From: Bacteroidales bacterium
Lineage (GTDB): Bacteria; Bacteroidota; Bacteroidia; Bacteroidales; UBA3663
Direction of reading: 5' to 3'
Length of the DNA: 18,949 nucleotides
Assembly (NCBI GenBank): GCA_004557315.1
Contig: SFEH01000030.1
Location: 1 to 18,949, forward strand
Position numbers and translations under genes: made by a program. The notes below the pieces were generated by a model that searched no databases, was not told the origin of the DNA, and worked only from the letters and a program-made list of their open reading frames with translations. Shown in pieces: positions 1 to 5,486 of the stretch (positions are counted from its first letter, which is position 1; every line of letters begins with the position of its first letter).

Positions 1-132
1 CCAAACAAACTATTAAATACCAATGATTTCAAAGATCTCTTATATTATGGTGTCGCTAATGCGGCATAGTACTTAATTTTTTAACGAACTATTGATAATA
101 TTATATTGTTTAATTTGGTAAAAATGGATTGT

Positions 133-151
133 TTGTCTTGTCTTGTCTTGT
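133..151. repeat. Short tandem repeat, TTGTC x ~3.8
   Basis: Nearly four direct copies of the pentamer TTGTC lie just past the stop codon of the DUF523 gene. The surrounding 1-172 stretch is AT-rich, holds no convincing gene, and shows no clear terminator. Such pentamers can vary in number by slippage, but no function is evident. Confidence 0.8.
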
Positions 152-172
152 TAATCAATTTATTATGTTCTG

Positions 173-616
173 TTATCGCAGATATTCCTCTGGATGAAGC
201 ACAAACTCATCGGCATCAACTGCCTTAATTCCGTTGTCAGCCAGTAGTTGGGCAAAGACACCCTTGCCATCAATGAGTCTTTTGCTGAAAGTGCCGTCAT
301 ACACCTGTCTGCATCCACAGCTCGGGCTTCTTGGCTGAAGAATGGCAAGCTCTGCCTCATTCTCCTTTCCAATGGCCAAAGCCTTTTCCGCACCTTCGCG
401 AAACTCACTGTCAACCACAGTACCGTCAACTGCAGTCACCCCACCATCGCAGATTTCGGCAGGATGGCGAGGGACAGGAAGACCGCCCAAGACCTCAGGG
501 CAGACAGCAATGACCTTATGGTCGTTGGCAAGTTCCGCAATCTTTGAGCAAAAGTTATTGCCACCGTTGTATTTGCAGTTTTCGCCAAGCAGGCAGGCAC
601 TCACAAGGATGTTCAT
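173..616 (-). CDS. DUF523 family protein (YbbK-like)
   Basis: This 147-residue protein matches the DUF523 family along its whole length. The N-terminus has the family signature CLLGENCKYNGGNN (residues 8-21), followed by CPEVLGGLPVPRHPAEI (39-55) and SPSCG (97-101). The many cysteines (8, 14, 23, 39, 56, 100, 102) at family-typical positions suggest metal or redox chemistry, but the biochemical role of the family is not settled, so I assign none. It is the last gene of an apparent minus-strand unit with DUF4491, HxlR regulator and cupin, 25 nt downstream of DUF4491. The ATG at 616 is the only sensible start because the family signature begins within eight residues. No strong terminator follows it. 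Confidence 0.92.
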   Translation of the reverse strand: MNILVSACLLGENCKYNGGNNFCSKIAELANDHKVIAVCPEVLGGLPVPRHPAEICDGGVTAVDGTVVDSEFREGAEKALAIGKENEAELAILQPRSPSCGCRQVYDGTFSKRLIDGKGVFAQLLADNGIKAVDADEFVLHPEEYLR

Positions 617-641
617 TTGCTTAGTCAGATAGGAGTTACTA

Positions 642-947
642 TTAGTCTTTGCGCTTATATTCGTCCTTGCGCTTTGGGTTCATCGGAAACCACCCTTTCT
701 CGACCCTCTGTTTCTGTTCGAAGATCTCGAGGATGCTCCACAGGCAAGAACAGCCCACAACGCCCAAAATCGGACTCAGCATATTGTCCTCCACCAGCAG
801 ACTTGCCGCGATAAAAGCTACACCAGACAAGGCAAAGACCCACCAGCAGCGTGTCCCGAAATAGTATTCGCCCTTGATGACAATAGGGTGGAAGAGTCCA
901 ATCACAAGGAAAGTAATAACGGCTATAATAAGACCAGAATAATTCAT
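642..947 (-). CDS. DUF4491 family small membrane protein
   Basis: A 101-residue integral membrane protein. Hydrophobic segments at about residues 4-21, 35-50 and 56-72 suggest three membrane spans, and the tail is highly charged (ends KRKDEYKRKD). The pattern GLFHPIVIKGEYYFGT at about 18-33 and CLWSILEIFEQ...RVEKGWFPMNPKRK near the end is what I recall of DUF4491, a small family mainly from Bacteroidales of unknown role. It lies 19 nt downstream of the HxlR regulator gene and 25 nt upstream of DUF523, so co-transcription is likely. Family naming rests on remembered sequence similarity; membrane location is directly visible. Confidence 0.82.
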   Translation of the reverse strand: MNYSGLIIAVITFLVIGLFHPIVIKGEYYFGTRCWWVFALSGVAFIAASLLVEDNMLSPILGVVGCSCLWSILEIFEQKQRVEKGWFPMNPKRKDEYKRKD

Positions 948-966
948 ATAAAAAGATGTTTGTCAA

Positions 967-1356
967 TTACGTATTATCAGCATTTTGAATGTAAGGACTG
1001 CGATTCTTTATAACTTCTGCAAAGTGATCAATCGCCCAATCGACCATCGGACGACATGCGTCCATGAAGGAATCGCCAAGCGAAGTGATGTGATATTCGA
1101 CTCTCGGAGGAACTTCTGCAAAGACCACTCGACTCACATATCCGTCTTGCTCCAATGTGCGCAGTGTCTGTGTGAGCATCTTTTGTGAGATGTCGGGCAT
1201 CTTCTTTTGCAATTCCGAGAAGCGTAGGGGAGAAGCTGCTTGGCGCAGTTCGTGAAGTATGAGTATAGACCATTTATCGCTTACCCTGGCAAGAATGTTC
1301 CTGACAGGGCAAGCGGAAAAAATAGTATCAATTAAAGAAGATTGTCTATTGTTCAT
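967..1356 (-). CDS. HxlR family winged-helix transcriptional regulator
   Basis: A 129-residue single-domain winged helix-turn-helix protein. The HxlR signature is clear: CPVRNILARVSDKWSILIL (residues 16-34), the FSELQKKMPDISQKMLTQTLRTLEQDGYVSR recognition region (about 46-76), and the wing VPPRVEYHITSLG (about 81-93). Cys16 sits where many HxlR members (HypR, YodB types) keep a redox- or electrophile-sensing cysteine, so thiol sensing is possible but inferred. The upstream gene is a cupin with a palindrome in front of its promoter (1958-1971) that could be this regulator's operator. The gap between cupin and this gene (1357-1457) is filled by a hairpin-forming repeat. I see no convincing separate promoter in that gap. 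Confidence 0.93.
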   Translation of the reverse strand: MNNRQSSLIDTIFSACPVRNILARVSDKWSILILHELRQAASPLRFSELQKKMPDISQKMLTQTLRTLEQDGYVSRVVFAEVPPRVEYHITSLGDSFMDACRPMVDWAIDHFAEVIKNRSPYIQNADNT

Positions 1357-1362
1357 TTCAAT

Positions 1363-1456
1363 AAGGTTTTTAGGTTATTAGGTTTTATGGTTTTAAGGTC
1401 TTTGCCAGCGCGAAAGCTAACTTATAACCTAAAACCTCATAACCTTATAACCTCAA
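1363..1456. repeat. Octamer-arm inverted repeat element, copy 1
   Basis: This element fills the gap between the cupin and HxlR genes. The left arm (1363-1400) is built of 8-bp units containing GGTT (AAGGTTTT, TAGGTTAT, TAGGTTTT, ATGGTTTT). The right arm (1426-1456) is built of AACC units (AACCTAA, AACCTCAT, AACCTTAT, AACCTCAA). The arms are imperfectly complementary. Between them is a core of about 25 nt, CTTTGCCAGCGCGAAAGCTA at 1400-1419, which contains the small GC(GAAA)GC hairpin at 1410-1417. The same core and arm design recur at 5291-5466. Its function is unknown; hairpin terminator, RNA processing site or non-autonomous dispersed element are all possible. Confidence 0.85.
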
Positions 1457-1457
1457 A

Positions 1458-1859
1458 TTATACTGGAGCGTAGTTGCCGCAGTCGGTCATAGTGTAGCCT
1501 TCAAGCGAACCAGCCTTTGCCTGGATGCAGATGTGCTGCAAAGGAGTAGAACCAGTATTGCAGAGGCGACGCATCACAGAAGGAGCAACGCGGACAATAG
1601 TGCCACTTTCTACTGCAATCTCGTCATTGTCAAGGATAAAGCGACCTTCACCCGAGAGGAAGATGTAAACCTCTTCGTTCTGCTTGTGGCTATGGAAGAA
1701 AGGTACTGACTGACCAGCCTCAATGCTTCCTATCGAAACCTCCATGCCTGTAGTGTTGATCAGTTCCTTCAGGAAGACCTTGCCACCAAAGTCTGCCATG
1801 TTACCCACTGTTGCTACACTGTACTCACTCTTGTTCTGAACTAAAGTTGCCTGTTCCAT
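1458..1859 (-). CDS. Cupin domain protein
   Basis: A 133-residue single-cupin protein. Motif 1 is present as FHSHKQNEEVYIFLSGEG (residues 55-72), giving metal ligands His56, His58 and Glu62 or Glu63. Motif 2 (about residues 86-101, GTIVRVAPSVMRRLCN) has arginines where the usual third histidine would be, so metal binding is reduced to two histidines plus glutamate or is altered. No signal peptide is seen, so it is cytosolic. It has a well-formed promoter at 1904-1935 and leads the unit that includes the HxlR regulator, which suggests a stress- or electrophile-responsive function. The reaction is unknown; cupins range from dioxygenases and isomerases to non-enzymatic sensors. The ATG at 1859 is supported by a leader of about 35-40 nt after the promoter. 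Confidence 0.9.
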   Translation of the reverse strand: MEQATLVQNKSEYSVATVGNMADFGGKVFLKELINTTGMEVSIGSIEAGQSVPFFHSHKQNEEVYIFLSGEGRFILDNDEIAVESGTIVRVAPSVMRRLCNTGSTPLQHICIQAKAGSLEGYTMTDCGNYAPV

Positions 1860-1903
1860 AAATGTTTAGTTATAAAGATTGATAATCGTTGTATTTGACG
1901 CTG

Positions 1904-1935
1904 CAAAGTTACGACAATTATCTCATTCCCGCAAG
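1904..1935 (-). promoter_or_regulatory. Promoter of the cupin-HxlR unit
   Basis: On the minus strand CTTG (1932-1935) is followed after exactly 20 nt by TAACTTTG (1904-1911). This fits the Bacteroidota primary-sigma consensus, TTG about 19-21 nt from TAnnTTTG. Initiation would fall near 1897, leaving a leader of about 37 nt before the cupin ATG. Confidence 0.8.
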
Positions 1936-1957
1936 ACGGAACCAAGCAGAGAGTAAC

Positions 1958-1971
1958 TTACCCAAAGGTAA
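1958..1971. promoter_or_regulatory. Candidate HxlR operator, TTACC-N4-GGTAA
   Basis: A perfect 5-bp inverted repeat TTACC-CAAA-GGTAA, also bracketed by GTAAC direct repeats (1953-1957 and 1968-1972), lies about 22 nt upstream of the -33 element of the cupin promoter. A site here would suit activation or upstream repression by a dimeric winged-helix protein, and an HxlR regulator is encoded in the same unit. Assignment to HxlR is inference from position and symmetry. Confidence 0.45.
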
Positions 1972-2049
1972 CTATTGCTGAAAATCAGCCATATAGACAA
2001 TAGAGATTTATACTTATTTCACAAACCTCTAATAGCAGCCTGCCCTGAC

Positions 2050-2436
2050 TTATTTAGTCACAGGCTTGCCGGCGTTCACCCAGTCGTTATATCCAGCATC
2101 AAGCTCGATGACCTTGAAGCCATTCTTCACCAATATTGCAGCAGCTCTCTTGCTTCGCTTTCCGCTGCGGCAGTTCACGGCTATGGTCTTGCCTTTAGGC
2201 AGTGTGTCCTTCGCCTTGATCTCAAAATCGCCTTGCATCACATCGATGTTTATTGCATTGGCAATATGTCCTGCGGCAAACTCTTCTGCCGTGCGAACAT
2301 CAAGACGCACCACAGCTGTATCCTCAATGGCTTTGGCATAGTCTTCGACCGAGAGACTTTCAAATCCCTGGTTTTGCGCATTGCAACTCACCAGGCTGCA
2401 GATCATTGCGAATAATCCCATAATTCTTGCTTTCAT
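2050..2436 (-). CDS. Rhodanese-like domain lipoprotein
   Basis: A 128-residue protein (from the ATG at 2436) with an N-terminal lipoprotein signal, MKARIMGLFAMICSLVSC, with Cys18 as the likely lipidated residue. The rest is one rhodanese domain: LDVRTAEEFAAGHIANAINID (about 45-65) and the active-site loop CRSGKR (Cys89-Arg94), then the C-terminal LDAGYNDWVNAGKP. The catalytic cysteine is present, so it can form a persulfide and act in sulfur transfer in the periplasm. An upstream in-frame ATG at 2454 would add MISTIY, but the later start gives a normal signal peptide. It follows the esterase gene by 45 nt and probably shares its transcript. The partner or sulfur acceptor cannot be told from context. 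Confidence 0.92.
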   Translation of the reverse strand: MKARIMGLFAMICSLVSCNAQNQGFESLSVEDYAKAIEDTAVVRLDVRTAEEFAAGHIANAINIDVMQGDFEIKAKDTLPKGKTIAVNCRSGKRSKRAAAILVKNGFKVIELDAGYNDWVNAGKPVTK

Positions 2437-2481
2437 ATATATAGTAGATATCAATTTTTACAGTGTTGTCAATCAAATAAA

Positions 2482-3291
2482 TCAAAGAATCTCTGAAAGG
2501 AACGACAGTATGTTATCTACAACAAACGTTTTCTGTTCGTCATTTTCAGTCCACATGTGCCCGTTACCCTTCATTACAGACATTTGCCCCTTATCTCCAA
2601 TCTGCTTAAGCAGAATTTCAGCATCGTCCAAAGGGTTAATGTCATCAAGCTCACCGTGAATAATCAGGCATTTTGCCTGACCTTTGCCCGAACAGTTGTC
2701 TCCATCATAAAAGAGGCGATTGCCACTGATGGGAATCAACGCCACAATGCCACTCTTGTCGTAGAGAGAATCAGGAGTCAATGCATTGCTATAGTAGTAG
2801 TTGCTGATGATTTCAGCACCAGCCGAATGACCCATCAGAATGATTCTTTCAGGATCAGCACCATAGGTCATAGCATTGGCCTTTACCCAATCCACAGCAG
2901 AAGCCACGTCGAGGGCAGCATTGCGAAGGGTAGGGGCAAAAGCACCAGTAGCCTCCCATTCGGGGTTCAGACGATAGTCGATTGAGAAGAAGACATAGTT
3001 GCGTTGAGCCATTTCGTCGGCAAGATATGACACAAGCCCCCATTTGGCATCTTTCGAACCAACATACATTCCTCCGCCATGCACCCAGATGATGGCTGGC
3101 CTTGCCTCATTATCAGGTTTGCTGGCATGATAGACATCGAGCTTAAGTTTAATATCCAAGCCTCGGTAGTCGGTCGTTTCGGCGAACACTATGTCTCTGT
3201 CCACCTCAATTCTGCTTTCTTTCTGAGAGCAAGAACACAGTCCTGTGACGAGAATCAATGCAGCAAAAATGCTTTTTAACTTAATCGACAT
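2482..3291 (-). CDS. Alpha/beta hydrolase lipoprotein (esterase, HGGG type)
   Basis: A 269-residue secreted lipoprotein esterase of the alpha/beta hydrolase fold. The signal ends in the lipobox region LVTGLCSC, with Cys21 (or Cys19) lipidated. The oxyanion-hole motif HGGGM is at 71-75, the nucleophile elbow GHSAG at 154-158 (Ser156), the acid in HGELDD (Asp216 or Asp217), and the histidine in GNGHMW (His245). This resembles the hormone-sensitive-lipase/BD-FAE group, which includes acetyl-xylan and feruloyl esterases, but no carbohydrate-active genes are adjacent, so the substrate is open. The longer frame start at 3318 would overlap the upstream gene and spoil the signal peptide; ATG 3291 is preferred. 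It is 7 nt downstream of a small membrane protein gene and shares its promoter. Confidence 0.9.
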   Translation of the reverse strand: MSIKLKSIFAALILVTGLCSCSQKESRIEVDRDIVFAETTDYRGLDIKLKLDVYHASKPDNEARPAIIWVHGGGMYVGSKDAKWGLVSYLADEMAQRNYVFFSIDYRLNPEWEATGAFAPTLRNAALDVASAVDWVKANAMTYGADPERIILMGHSAGAEIISNYYYSNALTPDSLYDKSGIVALIPISGNRLFYDGDNCSGKGQAKCLIIHGELDDINPLDDAEILLKQIGDKGQMSVMKGNGHMWTENDEQKTFVVDNILSFLSEIL

Positions 3292-3298
3292 AGGATCT

Positions 3299-3523
3299 TT
3301 AGTTTTTGTTTTGTTCATACTCCTTCACGATCCTTCTGTTTCTGATAGTCAGGACGGTGAAAAGAGCAAGATTGATAATGGCAGAGGCAATGTTGTGAGC
3401 CGCGCCATTGTCAACTATATAGTCATAGCTGATTCTGACGAGTAGCACCACCGAGAGCACCAAAAATGCGATGCAGATATAGAACAATCGCTTCGCCTGC
3501 CTGTATTCTTTTTCTGTAGTCAT
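3299..3523 (-). CDS. Small two-span membrane protein
   Basis: A 74-residue protein that I do not recognise. It has two hydrophobic segments, about residues 13-31 and 43-60, separated by a short loop (YDYIVDNGAAHN), with charged ends (EKEYRQAKR at the start, RNRRIVKEYEQNKN at the end), consistent with a hairpin in the inner membrane. It is a real gene by several signs: a near-consensus promoter lies 28 nt upstream of its ATG, and the esterase gene begins 7 nt downstream. It heads the unit small membrane protein / esterase / rhodanese. Confidence 0.75.
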   Translation of the reverse strand: MTTEKEYRQAKRLFYICIAFLVLSVVLLVRISYDYIVDNGAAHNIASAIINLALFTVLTIRNRRIVKEYEQNKN

Positions 3524-3550
3524 AGCCGAATATATTTAATATAATACGCA

Positions 3551-3582
3551 CAAAGATAATGATTTTCTCATCCAGATACAAG
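3551..3582 (-). promoter_or_regulatory. Promoter of small membrane protein-esterase-rhodanese unit
   Basis: On the minus strand CTTG (3579-3582) is followed after 20 nt by TATCTTTG (3551-3558), matching the Bacteroidota TTG / TAnnTTTG promoter. The predicted leader before the ATG at 3523 is about 20 nt. Confidence 0.8.
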
Positions 3583-3584
3583 AA

Positions 3585-3619
3585 TTTTGCTCACAAAACA
3601 AAGTATTTTTGCACAAAAA
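3585..3619. promoter_or_regulatory. Pair of TTTTG/CAAAA palindromes, candidate operators
   Basis: Two similar inverted repeats lie side by side: TTTTG-CTCA-CAAAA (3585-3598) and TTTTTG-CA-CAAAAA (3606-3619). Their centres are 21 bp apart, two helical turns. They lie between the minus-strand promoter (-33 at 3579-3582) and the plus-strand -7 element (3643-3650), where a protein could affect both divergent genes. Function is inferred from placement only. Confidence 0.35.
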
Positions 3620-3642
3620 GAGCAATTTCACGAATTATTCTA

Positions 3643-3650
3643 TAACTTTG
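3643..3650 (+). promoter_or_regulatory. Candidate -7 element of carboxylesterase gene
   Basis: TAACTTTG matches the Bacteroidota -7 consensus and lies 45 nt upstream of the carboxylesterase ATG. No TTG is present at the expected -33 distance (about 3620), so the promoter is weak or needs an activator. Confidence 0.5.
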
Positions 3651-3695
3651 CAAACAATTATTATACATTATCTTAAATTATATAGTCATAAGGTT

Positions 3696-5273
3696 ATGAA
3701 ACTGAAACATTATCTCATTCCGGCAGTTGCGCTTTTGTGTGCTTCCTGCCAGCAGAACAGCAATTTTGCTGACGGTCTGCTCGAAGTCGAGGGCGGAAAG
3801 ATCCAGGGTTACAAGGACGATGGGCTCACCATCTTCAAGGGCATCCCATTCGCAGCTCCTCCTGTGGGCGAACTGCGCTGGAAAGCACCGCAGCCAGTCG
3901 TGCCGTGGGACACCATCCTTCAGGCAACGCACTATGCAGCTGGTCCAATCCAGGGCGCACCATCTGACAATTTCAGCGAGGATTGCCTCTATCTCAACGT
4001 GTGGACACCAGCCAAGACAGCCGACGAGAAACTGCCTGTGCTCGTGTGGATCTATGGCGGAGGCTTTGCCTTTGGCAATGCAGGCGACCCAAGCAACGAC
4101 TGCGAGGCATTGGCACGTTCCACCGATGGACTCATTCTTGCCAGCCTCAACTATCGCGTTGGCCAACTCGGCTTTCTCGCCTTGCCCGAACTCACTGCCG
4201 AAAGCCCTGACCACGTGTCGGGCAACTATGGCGTGCAGGATCAGATAGCTGCCTTGTCGTGGCTCAAGCGCAACATAGCCAAGTTCGGTGGCGACCCAGA
4301 GCGCATCACCATCTTTGGCGAATCGGCTGGAGGCATCTCGGTCAGCATGCTGTGTGCGTCGCCTCTCTGCAAGGGTCTGTTCCAGGGAGCAATATCACAG
4401 AGTGGCGGTTCGTTTGGCCCAACTCGTCCTGTGACCTATCCAGGCGAGAATATGAAGACCTTGGCAAATGCCGAACAGGATGGATTGAAGATCATGGAAA
4501 GCCTCGGAGCTTCGTCGCTTGCCGAACTACGTGCAATGGATGCTTGGAAGTTTGCAGGACGCGGACTTGGCGCGGGCGGCTGGCCAGTGGTCGATGGATA
4601 TGTGATACCCGATGACCAGTCGGTGCTCTATGCCGAAGGCCGATACAACGACGTGCCTGTGCTCATTGGCTATAACAGCGACGAGGGCATAAGCTTCTCA
4701 TTCGGTCCAAGCACACCAGAGTATTATGCCCAGAGCACCAAGATGCGCTACGGACAGTTTGCCGATGCTTTGATGAAGGCCTATCCATACACCGAAGAGG
4801 ATGGTGGCAAGCAGAGCCGCGACCTCATGCGCGATGCCGCTTTCGGATGGCAGACATGGAAATGGGCTTGCCTCCAGAACAAGACTGGCAAGTCGAAGGT
4901 CTTCCTCTATTATTTCGACCAGCATCCTGATTATCCAGTCGATGACAAGAATTTCGGACACGGCTCACCTCACGGTCAGGACGTTAATTTCGTCTTCCAG
5001 CACACCGCCCATTTCGAGCGTCCGGAAGTCGATGTCCCTCTCTCTGTGACTATGGGCAAGTACTGGACAAATTTCGCCAAATACGGTGATCCAAACGGCG
5101 AAGGCCTCCCTCATTGGCCAGTATTCACCAACGATCAGCCGCAGACGATGTATCTCACCAGCCCTGCACCACATGCAGGCCCTGTGCCGAGCGAAGCTGC
5201 TCTCAACGTCCTCAACTCATATTTCACATGGCGCAGGACTGACGAAGGCAAGGCATGGGCAGAGGCGAATTGA
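3696..5273 (+). CDS. Type B carboxylesterase lipoprotein
   Basis: A 525-residue secreted carboxylesterase of the cholinesterase/carboxylesterase (type B) family. The N-terminus MKLKHYLIPAVALLCASC is a lipoprotein signal (Cys18). Family landmarks are in order: KGIPFAAPPVGELRW (48-62), SEDCLYLNVWTP (94-105), oxyanion-hole region YGGGF (120-124), nucleophile elbow FGESAGG (Ser210), the acid in NSDEG (Glu330), and the histidine in SPHGQD (His426). All three catalytic residues are visible, so an active ester hydrolase at the cell envelope is expected; the substrate is unknown. The open frame extends upstream to 3609, but the ATG at 3696 is chosen because it gives the signal peptide and lies after the -7 element. 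It is transcribed alone, divergent from the small membrane protein-esterase unit, and ends before an octamer repeat. Confidence 0.93.
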   Translation: MKLKHYLIPAVALLCASCQQNSNFADGLLEVEGGKIQGYKDDGLTIFKGIPFAAPPVGELRWKAPQPVVPWDTILQATHYAAGPIQGAPSDNFSEDCLYLNVWTPAKTADEKLPVLVWIYGGGFAFGNAGDPSNDCEALARSTDGLILASLNYRVGQLGFLALPELTAESPDHVSGNYGVQDQIAALSWLKRNIAKFGGDPERITIFGESAGGISVSMLCASPLCKGLFQGAISQSGGSFGPTRPVTYPGENMKTLANAEQDGLKIMESLGASSLAELRAMDAWKFAGRGLGAGGWPVVDGYVIPDDQSVLYAEGRYNDVPVLIGYNSDEGISFSFGPSTPEYYAQSTKMRYGQFADALMKAYPYTEEDGGKQSRDLMRDAAFGWQTWKWACLQNKTGKSKVFLYYFDQHPDYPVDDKNFGHGSPHGQDVNFVFQHTAHFERPEVDVPLSVTMGKYWTNFAKYGDPNGEGLPHWPVFTNDQPQTMYLTSPAPHAGPVPSEAALNVLNSYFTWRRTDEGKAWAEAN

Positions 5274-5290
5274 TGTGAAGTTGTGAATAG

Positions 5291-5466
5291 GTTTTGAGGC
5301 TTTTTGTTAGGTTTTAAGGTTTTGAGGTTTTGAGGTTTTAAGGTTCTTTGTCAGCGCGGAGCTACCTCACAACCTTATAACCATATAACCTCACAACCTC
5401 ATACCCTCATAACCTCACAACCTCATACCCTCATAACCACACAACCTTATAACCTTATAACCTTAT
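5291..5466. repeat. Octamer-arm inverted repeat element, copy 2
   Basis: This fills the gap between the convergent carboxylesterase and recQ genes. The left arm (5291-5342) has octamers such as GTTTTGAG and GTTTTAAG, broken once by a 12-nt segment. The core (about 5341-5370) is AAGGTTCTTTGTCAGCGCGG followed by AGCTACC, nearly the same as copy 1. The right arm (5371-5466) is 12 consecutive 8-bp units of the form AACCTYAY. The arms pair with roughly one T-T mismatch per octamer. By position it could end transcription from both sides, but it has no typical GC stem plus T-run. It could also be a dispersed non-coding element. Confidence 0.88.
5371..5466. repeat. 12 x 8-bp tandem array (AACCTYAY)
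   Basis: Exactly 96 bp divide into 12 octamers without any gap: AACCTTAT, AACCATAT, AACCTCAC, AACCTCAT, ACCCTCAT, AACCTCAC, AACCTCAT, ACCCTCAT, AACCACAC, then AACCTTAT three times. A three-octamer block is duplicated (5387-5410 and 5411-5434 are identical), which points to expansion by duplication or slippage. Confidence 0.92.
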
Positions 5467-5486
5467 ATTGATTACAAATGATTGAA

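Noticed and set aside
51..82. Possible plus-strand terminator (TGTCGC/GCGGCA stem, later T-run)
   Set aside because: The stem is 6 bp with a wobble pair and the T-run begins about 10 nt after the stem, too far for an intrinsic terminator.
3609..3695. Longer carboxylesterase start at 3609
   Set aside because: It would precede the -7 element at 3643-3650 and bury the lipoprotein signal; ATG 3696 is preferred.
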